The translations under genes were made by a program, and so were the position numbers. Positions 23,828-35,840 of a stretch of DNA of 64,000 nucleotides are shown piece after piece. The stretch lies in the NCBI RefSeq assembly GCF_004379255.2, contig NC_056034.1:34785262-34849261 (forward strand), read 5' to 3'. Position 1 is the first letter of the stretch, and each line of letters opens with the position of its first letter. The notes under the pieces were generated by a model. That model was not told the DNA's origin. It saw only the letters and a program-made list of their open reading frames with translations, and did not search any database. Source of the stretch: Salvia splendens (taxonomy: Eukaryota; Streptophyta; Magnoliopsida; Lamiales; Lamiaceae).

Positions 23828-24300
23828 TGTTCGGATTGCCGACTGCAACAGTAGTTTGATATTGTCCGCTTTGGGTCAAGCTCGCACGGATTTATTTTGG
23901 GTCTCCCCAAAAGGGGTCAAACTGATTGGCGTTGGACAGGAATTATATACACATTCCAACTTCCCTCAGACTCCAGATGTGGAATGGATTTGTACTCAAC
24001 AAACCTCCCCCTCAAACCAGATCACATCGGGAACAGACAGACGCAATTGACACATCGAGACATTACGTGCCCGACTCAAACTTGAGTCATCCTGGGCCCC
24101 ACTCAACCTGGCTCTGATACCCTTTGTTCGGATTGTCGACTGCAACAGTAGTTTGATATTGTCGGCTTTGGATCAAGCCCACACAGATTTGTTTTTGAGT
24201 CACTCCCAAAAGGCCTCAAATTGATTGGGGTTGGACATGAATTATATACACCTTCCAACTTCCCTTAGACTCCCGATATGGAATGGGTTTGTACTCAACA
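23828..24300 (-). mobile_element. TRIM element, copy 1 (473 bp)
   Basis: Two LTRs of about 175 bp (23828-24001 and 24125-24300) start TGTTCGGATTG and end TACTCAACA. Between them lies only about 120 bp with a minus-strand primer-binding site (complement of GGCTCTGATACC, near 24110) next to the right LTR. The flanks TATTA and CATTA are a likely target duplication with one change. There is no coding capacity, as usual for terminal-repeat retrotransposons in miniature. It is the same family as 44517-45154 but more diverged. Confidence 0.8.
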
Positions 24301-24374
24301 CATTAATTTAGCATGACGTGTGTGAGATAAATGGACCTGATTGGGATTGGGCTTGAAGAATTAATCGAATGTGA

Positions 24375-25227
24375 TGAATTAATTCTAAGCCCGGATCCTT
24401 ATTTGAGTGGCCCAACTTGTTGAGGCTCATTACTTACCTGGGAGCCCCCGATTGCAGCCGCGTGGCACCTCTACGAGGATCACGTCTCCTGGCCGTTGGA
24501 TTGATAGCTGTGTTTGTTTGCTGAGTGTAAACTATACTCTCCCTTATCACTTCCTTCATTCATACGATACTCTTTCTCTCTCATCTTTGGTCTTCGCCGA
24601 TCTTCTTCTCCGGTGACTCTCTCCCTCTGGTTAAGCGAGTGAAGACTGTAGATCTGTCTACTCCTGTGTTGATAGATACGTTTGATGCAAGATTGAACGG
24701 TTAAGTTCAGATCTGTGGCTATTGAGTGAAGAACTTCGGGCGATTTCTTGTGATCCGAGAGACCTGTGACCTCTAGTGGTTTCGGAGGTGGATCTAAGGT
24801 GTGATGGTGATTTTCGTGTGGTACTTGGTTGGAGCAAAGTGTACTTCCTTGTGACTTGTTGGTGAAGATAGAAGAGGTCTTTGGCCCTGTGAAGTTGCGT
24901 GTGCAACCTGAGCCATATTCTCATCTTCTAACTCGCTCTCTGTGGTTTGTACTTGATTAGATCTTAGAGGATCTTGCTTATGTTTACTGACTTGTGCATC
25001 TAGTGTGCAAGTAACACGGTGACTTAGCTGGAATTCTGATGCAGAAAAGCATCAGATAGTAGCTAGGGTTTTTTCTTTTGTATTACTTGTACATAGTCGT
25101 AGTATGTAAATCTTGTATACTCTTTTTGTATTACGGCTTGTATCTTCTGAGATTAGCCATCTCAGTAGCGGTGTAATTGCAAAGAGATTCTGGTAATTAG
25201 TGAATCCCGAATGATCTGATCCTTGCA
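24375..25227 (+). repeat. 5' LTR of the Tork-like copia
   Basis: It starts TGAATTAATTC and ends GATCCTTGCA. Its second half (from 24685) matches 43838-44424 closely, with an extra 50 bases or so in the right copy. One base separates the end from the primer-binding site. Confidence 0.75.
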
Positions 25228-25228
25228 G

Positions 25229-25242
25229 TGGTATCAGAGCCA
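25229..25242 (+). other. Primer-binding site (initiator Met tRNA)
   Basis: TGGTATCAGAGCCA directly follows the 5' LTR with a one-base spacer. Confidence 0.85.
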
Positions 25243-25999
25243 CGCGGGGATCATTCGGGCACGCCGGGTCGCTAAATTTAAGGAGGTGGGCTCGTTAAAG
25301 TAAGGCTCGGCCTCTGGTACAGGCCCTGAGGTAAGACGAGTACTCCTTAACTAAGGGTACTCGCTCTGGTAAATTGGCTGAAACCCTAAAACGCTTACTG
25401 CTTTCTAGTTTTAGGGGTGGGCAGTTGTTGCAGGTAGTAGTCGCGGTAGTAGTCGCTGGCCGCGGATTAGGCTATGTGCTCTTGTTTTCTTGTATAGGTA
25501 TGCCTAAGATTTACTGCTTTTAAGTTGCTCTTCCTGTTTTCATTTAGTTTCTTCCATTGTGTTTGCTCTTGTGTGCTAAGTGTTGGAAAAAATGTGTTCT
25601 GGTGCTTAGACTGCTTATTAGAGAGAATTACCTATCCACCAAGTGCTATTCAAACTACCTAGAGTGACCCCCTGCGCCCTCATTCAGTGAGTGCTTGAGA
25701 ATTGGGAAATCCTCTAGCCAAGGTGCTCATGACAGATAGAGAGGACCTCAAGTTTTGAGGTGTGTATTTTCTATTTGAACACATTTTGGGCTAACCACCT
25801 GTGTGTGCATGCTTGTATGTGATCTTAAGTGATTACTTGCATCTGTGGAGTCCTGGTTAAGCAAATCCGTGCATTCTGTGTTTTCTTGGTGAACTTATGT
25901 GTCTCTGTGGCTTTTCAGTTCACCTCTTGATTGTGCAGGGTTGTGTGTTGTGCCTATAAGTGTTCTTTCTCTTCTTTTTTCTGTGTGTGTTGCTAAAAC

Positions 26000-26790
26000 C
26001 TTTTTTATTTTCAAAATGGTTGCACTTGTTATTGGGATTACTCCCTTTAATAGAAAAATGATTTTAGTATTTGGAAACAAAAAAACAAATGCATTCTGAT
26101 ACAGTAAAAAGTTTTCAAAGCTGTTGAAGATACAATTCCTGAAACTGAATCTGCTGAAAAGAAAGCTGAGATGAATGAGTTGTCAATGTCAGCTATTATA
26201 CTCAACCTGAGTGACTCTGTTATAAGAAGGTTGGTAGCATTGATTCTGCTTCAGAATTGTGGAAAACTCTTGAAACCTTATACACTAAGACATCTATGTC
26301 AAGTATGATGTATCTTCTTGAAAAACTCTTCAAATTTAAACTTGATCTTACTAAGGACATAGATGACAATGTGGATAGGTTTCATAAGCTTGTTCAAGAC
26401 ATTAAACGTGCTGGTGACAAAAACAATTGATGAATACACCAGCATTGCTTTGATGAATGCTATCCCTGACTAACACAATGATATGAAGGCTACCATTAAG
26501 TATGGCAGGTATAGTTCCCCCCTTGAGTTGATCATTAGTTTCTTGAAATCTAAGGAAATTGAAACTAAAGAGAATAATGACCTTAAATCTTCCACGAATA
26601 AGGCCTTGAACATTAGAGGTAGATCTAAATTCAAGGGGAATAAAAATGGGAAGCAGAATAATGATGGGAAAAAGTCAAACAGAGGCAAAGTCTAGGTCTA
26701 AGAGTAGGAATCCCAAAGGCAATAGGAAGTGCCTTAATTGTGGGAAACTTGGTTATTATAAGAAAGAATGTACTAGGCCTAAGTAGATTA
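26000..26790 (+). pseudogene. copia gag, broken
   Basis: Fragments in shifting frames include AEMNELSMSAIILNLSDSV, TIDEYTSIALMNAIPD, SSPLELIISFLKSKEIE and a basic tail GRSKFKGNKNGKQNN. The tail leads to a zinc knuckle reading CLNCGKLGYYKKEC. In that CCHC motif the expected histidine is tyrosine. There are several stops and frameshifts. Gag would package the element RNA; this copy cannot be translated whole. Confidence 0.75.
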
Positions 26791-26899
26791 AGTCTTATAA
26801 TGAAAATGGGGATGCTCTGGCTAACTTAGCTAAGAATGATGATTCTGAAGGGGTATGTTTCAAGAATCATGAAATCTTATCAGTTAATTCTGCCTCTGA

Positions 26900-27520
26900 T
26901 TGTACTTTTACCAAAATGACTGGTTGATTGATTCAGGATGCACTTTTCACATTTCCCCTTTCAGGAATTTGTTCTCTAATTTCAAACTTATTTCTGACTC
27001 TTATGTCTCTATGGCAAATGATAAAAAGTGTCAAATTTTGGATGTTAGGACTGTGTGTTTGAAGTTTGAAAATGGTTTTATCCTGAAGTTGGACAATGTG
27101 AAGTATGTTCCTGATATGTGTTACAACTTGCTCTCCTGCACTTCTCTTGAAAGAGGAGGGTTTGAGGGGAAATGGGGGCAGGGTGTTATGAAAATCTGTA
27201 AGGGGTCTCTATGTGCTTTCAAAGCTTTCAAAAAATTCAACTTGTAGGTGTGTTCTGCTCAGTCCTTATGTGATGATAGTAGTTGTGCAAATCTGGTAAA
27301 AGATTCTAAAACTTTATTGTGGCATAATAGGCTTGGATACATGAGTGATAAGGGTTTGAAAATTTTGAAGAAAAATCAGCTTCTTTCCCCAAATAATTTT
27401 CAAAGTGATCTTCCTTTTTGTGATACATGTGTTCTAGGTAAGCAGCATAGGGTGTCTTTCCCATTCCTGTTACTGAAAGTATTAGTAAAGGGGTTTTAGA
27501 ATACCTACATATGGATGTGC
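26900..27520 (+). pseudogene. copia aspartic protease and GAG-pre-integrase region
   Basis: DWLIDSGCTFHISPFRNLF contains the protease D-S-G triad. KYVPDMCYNLLSCTSLERGG is the typical follow-on (VPDMxxNLLS). After a stop at about 27245 the pre-integrase zinc motif runs LLWHNRLGYMSDKG ... FCDTCVLGKQHRVSF, with the H-C-C pattern retained. Two frames separated by a stop show decay. Confidence 0.85.
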
Positions 27521-27529
27521 GGGGACCAG

Positions 27530-28306
27530 CCTCTGTGACTACCCATTCTGGGTCAGTTTATTTTCTGTCTGTAGGTCTGGTGTTTTCTTTTAAAGCAAAA
27601 ATCTGATGTTTTTGACACTTTTAAAAATTGGAAGTGCTTGATTGAAAACCAAACTGGTAAATCCATCAAAGCAATCAGAACTGACAATGGGTTGGAGTTC
27701 TGCAATGCTCATATGGATGGTCTATGTGTTTCTTATGGCATTAAGAGACACAAAACTGTCCCTTACACCCCTCAGCAAAATGGAGTTGCAGAGAGGATGA
27801 ATAGGACCCTACTTGAAAAAGTTAGGTGTCTTCTTTCTAAAAGTGGTCTTTCTAAAAAGTTTTGGGAGGAAGCTCTTCTTACTGCCTGTTATTTGGTTAA
27901 TAGATCACCTTCAGTCCCTTTGAAAGGAAAATGTCATGAGTCAGTGTTTTCTGGTAAAAGAATTGATTTATCCCATCTTATAGTGTTTGGATGCTCTGCC
28001 TTTATCCATCAAAAGGTTGATAAACTTGATCATAGGTCTAGGAAAGGTGTTTTTCTAGGTTACCCTGATGGTGTTAAAGGGTATAGGGTATGGCTAAGGG
28101 ATGAACCAGGGTTCAGGGTTGTAATAAGCAGGGATGTTGTCTTTAATGAGACTGAATTCCCCTGTCTTAAGCCTACTGGGCAGTCTACTCCCATCAGGGA
28201 ATCCCCTACCCACATGCAAAGTAAGGTGGAGATTCCTACTGGAGCCTCAAGTGAAGTGGAGCAAGTGTGGATCAATGATCCTGCCCCTGAACCAAATGGT
28301 GACTAA
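27530..28306 (+). pseudogene. copia integrase core and chromodomain-less tail
   Basis: The first part (around 27530-27610) is frameshifted. From 27638 the frame is open: KAIRTDNGLEFCN, HKTVPYTPQQNGVAERMNRT, FWEEALLTACYLVNRSPS, FGCSAFIHQKVDKLD and GVFLGYPDGVKGYRVW. These are the D(N)G and QNGxxE catalytic surroundings and the usual copia C-terminal block. A 50-bp tandem duplication follows at about 28399-28498 in the linker before the reverse transcriptase. Confidence 0.88.
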
Positions 28307-28398
28307 GGTGAGGACCCAGTAGCTGTTGATACACCCCCTGATCAAACTGATGTCCAAGATAACCCTATTGTTGATGAGATAGACTTGCATAACTACTT

Positions 28399-28498
28399 GT
28401 TGTCTAGGGATAGGGTCAGAAGAACCATCACTGTCCCTGATAGATATACTTGTCTAGGGATAGGGTCAGAAGAACCATCACTGCCCCTGATAGATATA
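28399..28498. repeat. 50-bp tandem duplication in copia pol
   Basis: The segment TTGTCTAGGGATAGGGTCAG...GATAGATATAC occurs twice in a row, differing at one visible base (GTCCCTG versus GCCCCTG). It shifts the reading frame of the linker between integrase and reverse transcriptase. Confidence 0.85.
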
Positions 28499-28559
28499 CT
28501 GGAATTGTTAACTTGCTTGCTCTTGCCTTCAATGTGTTTGAATCTGATGGGGATGAACC

Positions 28560-30037
28560 TGAAGCAACATATTTAACCAAAGATTTGTGTGTACTTTTAT
28601 GCTGGGTCGAGCCCTCAGGTCCAGAGAATCAACTAGACCACAAGGTCTAGGAACTCAGAGGATCCTAGAAGTCTCGGTCGTGTGACACACAAACCCCCCG
28701 TGCTTTCAAAAATCCTCAACCAACTATATTATGGATTAGTATAGGGAAGCAGGGGTCGATCCCACGAAGATGGACGCGTAAGAAAGAACTTAGGAGACTC
28801 TGGTCAAGTTATTGGCTGCTGCCACACAATTTTGGGTTGAGGTTTAACTACTACTAGACCTAAGAATGAAAATCAGACACTGGACCTAGGAAACTGTGAG
28901 CATCATGCTGACGCCGAACATCCTTATAACCACGAGATCTCAAACTAATTTCCTAGACCCAGTAAATAACTTCCAAATATAGCTAGACAGAAAGCGAGTA
29001 AACAGTGGGTACCATTTTCCAGAAACAGAAAGTACGGAAGAAAAACTGCAACTAACAAACTCACAATGACTTGCATCTCATTACCTGAATCAAACGCGAA
29101 CATGAAGAAAACAGAGCACAAATCCAGATTCAAACAAAATGTAAAAGTTCGAACGTCGAAAACTTGCAATTAGCCGGAAATAAAACAGATCTACATATAC
29201 TAGATGGAATGAAACGAAAACACGAAAACTAGGCATCAAACTTTAACTACTCTGTTTCAAATCCACACGTCGGATGCTCAATCCACTCCGGATCCAAGCA
29301 TTCCGAACCAAACAAACAACAAAATCAACTCCATAACTTCCGATTCAACAGATCTGCCCCGATCTACACAAGCTTCCAACAATTCTACTCAAACTCAATA
29401 AACCAACGCGAGAAACAAACATCCAGTTCAACAACTACGTCAAACTCAAAACAATTTGCATCCATAATCAAAATCAACAGCAGTAAAGTAAATACGGAAA
29501 CAGAAAATGCATAGAAAACGAGAATTCAACAGAAAACAGGGTCGAGCTTCGAACAGCGAAGCTCGGTGAAATTCACGACGACAAAAAAAATGAAAGCAAA
29601 TAATTGTATCTTCGCCCTACACAAGAATGGTGTTACCCAACATCAAACAGCAAATAAAATGACCCGAAACCCTATAAATTCCCGAACAGTCCTCCCAAGT
29701 GTGTGGAAATGAGTGAGCTAAGAGAGCCAAGAGCAAAGTGCCCCAAAAAAAGTCCTCCCTTAGATTGTATGTTCTCTTCCTTATATAGGTGCGGGTTTGA
29801 TCTTCTAGAAGCCTTCGCAGAAATCTCCATTCTGCCCTTCAGCTTCGTGATCGCCTCCGTCTAATCATTTTTCTCCACAATGCTCACTTATTCGCCAGAT
29901 TCCTTGGGTCATGCAATTGTCCTCTCTTCTTCCTGGACCTGGCAAACTTTCTACACACCTAGCTTAAAAAGATGTGATAGACCACGTAAATGCACGAATT
30001 CAACCCTTTTAATCAATGCATGAAATTAGCCATATCA
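28560..30037 (-). repeat. Athila 3' LTR (left copy)
   Basis: Runs from TGAAGCAACAT to CCATATCA on the plus strand (1478 bp). On the minus strand the polypurine region TTTAAGTGTGAGCAG and the preceding TTGAGGACAAG adjoin it. It matches the right copy throughout with scattered substitutions and small indels. Confidence 0.9.
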
Positions 30038-30039
30038 AA

Positions 30040-31389
30040 CTGCTCACACTTAAACCATACTTGTCCTCAAGTATAAAGACAAGAAAATGAAATAAAGCGT
30101 ATTTCAATGCATGATTATCCTATGACCAACTCTACAGACACAACAAAACCAAAAACTCCTAGACCTAGACACACTAACAGATTAACAAGGAGAAAATAAC
30201 ACTTAAAGAAAACAACACACAAAGGCATGAACTAGTTTCCAGTTTTAGCCAGCCGTCCCCACAAGCTTAAGGTCTATCCGATTCGTCTACAGTCTCCAAA
30301 TCCTCATTTTTCCTTCTTCTACCTAATCGGTCTGTCAGTTCGTCAAGATAGCCTATTGATCCCACTTGTTGGATTCACTCGATCACCCATTCCTCACCAG
30401 GGTTGTTAGGATCGAATCACTCTTAAGTCAACATTATACCACTGATGCATCGGGTTATGAGAGTTTCTCCTTCTTAGATTCCCTTTTTTTCTTTCTGGGT
30501 CAGGGTACTATTGCTTCCCGCCCTTAGGATTTTTCTTCTATTCCCTCTCTTTGTTTTAATTTTTTTATATTTCCCCTGGACTTCGTCCAGCTTATACCTC
30601 CCTTTTTTTTATTTTACTCCTCCCCTGGACTTCGTCCAGGTTATACCTCCATTTCCTGGACTTCGTCCAGCTTATACCTCCAGAACCAGACTCTACACCC
30701 TAAGCATCAAGTGGCGGCCAATTTCTTACAAGTTAGCTCTAAGTGTATAGGCTTATAACTCACATTTATAGTGGGGCTTCACAGCTAGGTTATCTAAGGC
30801 ATCTTCTATCGTCCTTACTTCATTCAAACCGATGTCAGTTTATTAAGGAAACAGGCCTCAAAGTTGACATGCATCCTATCTTCAATAGCTCTAACTAAGG
30901 GAATCTTGCCTTATTATATTCACTAGCTCATGCGACACACATAAAGAAACTAAACCTAAAGACACCTAATCACATTAAAACACAACTGTACGACTCCCTC
31001 CCCCTCCCACTTCACTCAAGCTTGTCCCCAAGCTATCCTAGTGAAGGGGGGAAATAGGGAAGTACAAAACAGACTACCACGAAAAACATAACAACAGACA
31101 CTCACAAATAAAACAAACTTCTCACACTTAGACTGAGCAACGGGCTAAGTGGGAGAAAGTACAACAGACATAAGCTTAAACATGCCCAAAAGAAACTCAA
31201 ACTTCTCACACTTAGACTAAAAATTGGGCTAAGTGGGAGAAGACACATATAGGCGCATAAAATATATACAACACGCGGCATGCTGGAAAAAACAAACAGA
31301 TAACACAAACAACAAGCAAACAAACATAATAATAAAACTAAAAGAAGATAAAAGAAAACTGAAAGTAAAGTTACTTGGTCAAGGGGGTT
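30040..31389 (-). other. Athila non-coding region next to the 3' LTR, with hairpin repeats
   Basis: No open frame was recognised. Three copies of CCTGGACTTCGTCCAG followed by TTATACCTCC lie at 30575-30601, 30624-30650 and 30655-30681; each can form a CTGGAC/GTCCAG hairpin. GTGGGAGAAG and CACACTTAGACT motifs also recur (about 31120-31240). Confidence 0.6.
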
Positions 31390-33870
31390 TCAATTCGGGG
31401 TTTGGCACCCTCGGGAACCAAACTGGGGTGGTACGTAGGGTCGGGTCACTTTTGCTTTCTTCCTGGTCGGCGACTCCGACTTCTCCTCCTTCTTCTCACT
31501 TGGTTTCGACACTGGCTTCTTAACTGTCACGGGCTTCGATACAGACGGGGCTAGCAGGGGCTTGGAAACTGGTGGGGGCTGCTGGAGAGAATAACTTCCC
31601 TGCCCTGGCGGCTTGGACACATTGTTGGGTCCAGCGGCCAATTTCTTCAGGGACTCGGGAATTTCTCCTTCAGCCACTTCGTCATCATCATCATCAAGGT
31701 TATGGCCTCCGCCATTCGATCATTCTACGCAGATGACCTCCCTGCCAGCTTAGTAAAACTGCCCCTAAGGGCCTTAATCTCGTCCCTGACATCTCCAAGC
31801 TCCTTCCGCATCAATCCCACTTCCTTTCTCACCTCGTCATACTCTACACTAGCCACCGTTTCGACAACATCTTGTTCTGGCTTCACTTGGGGTTCCATTC
31901 TGCCGACCTCATAAAAGCAAACATCCTTCCCATGCATGTAGAGCAAGCCCTTGTTGAAGAAGTAGTCCACACTGAAGATCTCGGGCGGCCCGCACATCAC
32001 TACCTCCAGCGCAGATTTTGCTATCTTCATGATTGAGTTTCGCTGAAGGTAAGCACCGAGAAGGTGGCATGTGTACATGTGGCGGGCAGGATTTGCAGCC
32101 ATCTGGTGACACGCCTGGGCCAACCAATAGCCCAAGTGCACTTTCACGCCCTTGGCCATGCACCGTGTGAAATAAAGGTCTTCCGTGGTCAAGGCAGAAT
32201 TGACAGTTCCCATCAAATTATAGCTTATGAAAGTTTGAGCAAAATGCAGGATTCGGTTGTCGATATGAAAGGCCTTTGAGTAGCTGGTCATAAACTGTCC
32301 CACTTTCGGATGTGTGATAAACTCCCAAGCAGACTACGGTTTGAATCCCGGACTGTACTTCGGTGGTCCAACCACGCGCTCATTCTAAATACCTTCGTCG
32401 TCTTCTGCGCGGGTAAACAAACCCAGTCGGAGGGACCAGTCCCTGATGCTCATTTCATGTTCCTCTGTAAAGAGTCAGAAAGTAATTGAGTCCGCATCCA
32501 AATCAGTGGTGGTCTTTAGTCGGAAGGTGGAGAGAAATTCTCGGGCCAATGCTGCTGGTACCTTCGTGTCACTGTGCTTTAATAGCCAATCAAACCCTAT
32601 TGCGCCGATGAACTGAAAAAACTCCTCGTCGGAGTCTATCTCCTCCAACTCCTCCCGAACAAATCATTTCCTGGACTTTGCTAGCTTTCCAGAACCACAT
32701 CTCTCTTTGTACGTTGCCGTTCTCTTGGGATCCTCAAGCTTCCCCATTGCTTCCAGTAATCCCTTCGTTATCCAGACTTCAGCTGGCTCAAAATTCAGAA
32801 CCTCATCTGGTTCATCCAACGCTTCCTCTTCAGACTCGCTTCTTGGGGTAGGGCCAACTCGTTCCTTGGCGAATGGAACTTGAGTAGGGGATGGGAGTGT
32901 TGCTTCAAAAGATTTGCCCTCTGTAGTCTGCTTGGACTTCTTGACCCGGGAAGTAGTAGCATGTTTGCCCTTCCTTTTCCGCTCTGCCGCGGCGCTCTTC
33001 TATTTCATCCTCATCCCTGCTAGACCCAGGGACTATCTCCGATCGTTCGACTTCCATTCCCGGGGCTAGACATTCCCCCTCCGTAGGTAGAGTCAGATCT
33101 TCAATCTCGTCACTCAAGTTTCACCGGGCCCTACGCCTGGCCGCTCTCTTGTCCACCGGTGAATCTGCGTTCGCCGGATTCTTTTCCAGATCTATCACTA
33201 ATTTCAGCCCACTCTCATTGGGCTCCGAAACATCATCAGTAATGGGGGCCTCCCCCCTTCAGACAAAATAGGGGTCGCCCCCTCAATGTTTCCCCCCAGC
33301 AACTGTCTGATCAGAAATTAGGGCTTCACTGCCCACGAGCCTTTCTGGGGTTTCCCCCTGAACAACTTTCTCATAAATAACAGGGGTTTCCCCCTCCAAA
33401 ACACCGACATGGTCTCCCCCTCAGTAACTTCAACAGAAACAACAGGGGTTTCCTCCTCAATCACACCGTCAACAGAAAAAGGGTTTCCCCCTCACCCATA
33501 CTCGTAGAAATAATAGGGGTTTCCCCCTCAACGACATGTGCTAACCTTTGATCACCAACCGCCATTTGCTCCAACCCCGCAGCCATATCCGCCTCCTGTC
33601 CCTGTTCTTCGCCTAACGCGGCGTCTTTCTTCGGTGTGCTGGCGGACGGTTCGGCTACTGTATGTACAATAGCGGGCTGGGCCTTCGAAACTTCCAGAAT
33701 TTGCGGTGGTGGTGGTGCGGTAGGTGCTGCTTTCTCCAACATCATCGTGAACAGGGCGAAAGCTTTCATCGCCTCTTCTGCACCGCCGAATTTCTGCATT
33801 AATTCTGCCATGAACGTTGCCGCACTTGAATCAGCAGATGTGGTGGGGTTCCCTGCATTTGGTGCGTTCT
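31390..33870 (-). pseudogene. Athila downstream ORF (env-like position), broken
   Basis: Read on the minus strand from MENAPNAGNPTT near 33870: an alanine/proline-rich N-terminal part, then degenerate repeats of the type EGETP, an acidic segment (SDEIEDLTLPTEGE), a helical domain (MGQFMTSYSKAFHIDN ... HLLGAYLQRNSIMKIAKSALE ... VDYFFNKGLLYMHGKDVCFY), a coiled-coil-like stretch (EYDEVRKEVGLMRKELGDV) and a lysine/proline-rich tail. Frames shift and stops interrupt it. Athila elements carry an extra ORF here, often called env-like. I see no clear transmembrane segment, so envelope function is not supported. Confidence 0.6.
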
Positions 33871-34509
33871 CCATGATCTGAATCTGAAAATTACACAAAA
33901 TTCTTGAGAGAAAAAAAATCCGATTAGGGTTAGAGAAAGGTGGGTATTGCGAGAGAGAATTTGGGGATATTTTTAGAGTGAGAGAGAGTTTAGTTTGGGA
34001 AATAAAGAATAAAGAAAGAAAAGAAGTAATTTAGGTAGGGATGGGAACGGTTTGCAGGTGGTTGCAGGCATGATGTAAGCAACCGTACACCTTCCCGTAA
34101 AGTGAAAATTTGAAGTTCGAAACTTTACCACTTCTCTCCCAAACTAAAATCTCTCTGCCCCATGTAAACGCTACCTTCCAGCAATACCACACTTAGACAA
34201 AAAACAACAAAAATGAAACGCCAGACTTCTAGGTCAAGGATTCAAAGGTGACAAAACAATTTCCCTAAAGAAATCTGGCATTCCAAAAATATTTTTGGAA
34301 GATTAAATTTTTTTTTCTTTGTTTGGGTTTTTCTTTACTTTTATAAAACAACTAAATATTTACACTTTCAATTTAGTACTCCCGAGATCCCCTGGTTCAG
34401 TATATAGATTAAAAATGCATTCCTATTTACCTGACCCAGGAATTCGTCGAGAGCACTCCTCACTAGACCAATCAGGTGATAATAGAGAGTGCGCGTAGTG
34501 GCACTTCCT

Positions 34510-35840
34510 CCACCACACACGACTCAGAATTATCCCTAAAAACCTTCACCCGATGACCATTAACAAGGAAATGAGTAGAGTTCAAGGCAGTTCCCTGTAT
34601 TTCCACAGCTCTATGTGCTCGAAGAACGACAATAGTGTAGGCCCTATCCACTTGGACTTCAGCTTCCCAGGCATCAGCTTGAGCCGGGATTGGAAAAGGA
34701 GGACCTTCTGACCCACTTATAGTTCCTTGACCCGGAGGTTCTTGTCATGCCAGAGTCTTGTCTTCTCCTTGTACCACACTGCAGACTCATATGACTCCAG
34801 TCTTAGCTCCTCCAGCTCTTGAAGTTGCAATTTCCGTTCTTCCTCGCAGGATTGGGGTCTTATGTTGATCTCCTTGACCGTCCAATATGCTCGGTGTTCT
34901 ATTTCCACGGGCAAGTGGCACATCTTGCCAAACATTAACCTGTAGGGCGACATCCCAATAGGGGTTTTGTACGCTATCCTGTAAGCCCATAATGCATCTC
35001 CAAGCCTCTTACTCCAATCCTTCCTTGACGGATTCACCGTCTTCTCCAGTATCGCCTTTATCTCCTTGTTGGAGATCTCTGCCTGCCCATTAGACTGAGG
35101 ATGGTACGGGGTGGAAAGTCTGTGGTGGACTCCGTACTTCCTCATCAAAGCTTCTATGGTTCGGTTACGGAAATGCGTCCCTTAGTCAGATATAATCATT
35201 CGGGGCACGCCGTATCTGTTAAAAATGTTAGCCCTAAGAAACTTGGCCACCTCCATGGCTTCACAAGACGTGGTAGCCTTGGCTTCTATCCATTTTGAAA
35301 CATAATCTACAGCCACAAGTATGTATGTATTCCCGTATGAAGATGGAAATGGACCCATGAAATCCATCCCCCAGACATTGAAGATCTCACAAACAATCAC
35401 TGGGACTTGCGGCATTTCATCTCTTTTAGAAATTCTCCCTGTTTGCTGGCATCTCTCACAGTTCTGACATAATTCAAAAGCGTCCTTGTGTAAGTAGGCC
35501 AATAAAATCCACGGTCTAGGACTTTTCTCGCTGTCTTCCTCGGTCCAAAATGACCTCCACACGCCAATTCATGGCAATGATTAAGCACGTCCCTCTGTTC
35601 CCATTCGGGGATACATCTCCTGATCACCTGGTCAGCTCCCATTCTCCACAAGTAAGGATCGTCCCGGAAGTAATACTTGGCCTCGCTCTTGAGTTTCATC
35701 TTCTGGGCCCGAGAAATTTCTTGTGAACTAGGCACCTCTCTTGTGACCAAATAATTTGTCAGGCCTGCGTACCATGGCTCAGTGTTCAGATGACATTTCC
35801 CTTTCTCAGAATCTCTTGGACTTGTTACCGCCATTATCAT
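34510..35840 (-). pseudogene. Athila integrase
   Basis: The zinc-binding part has [16 protein letters not shown] and [11 protein letters not shown]. The core has [16 protein letters not shown] and [10 protein letters not shown], then GVPRMIISD followed directly by a stop codon (near 35185). The next block reads [21 protein letters not shown]. The tail includes [24 protein letters not shown], which is typical of Athila/Tat, and [10 protein letters not shown]. Integrase inserts the cDNA into the genome. The stop and several frame changes disable it. Confidence 0.88.

Noticed and set aside
30575..30681. CRISPR-like array of three repeats
   Set aside because: Spacing is irregular, the repeat is a short hairpin in a plant retrotransposon, and no cas genes are possible here.
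31390..33870. A functional envelope gene in Athila
   Set aside because: No signal peptide or transmembrane segment was seen and the frame is broken; only the position is env-like.
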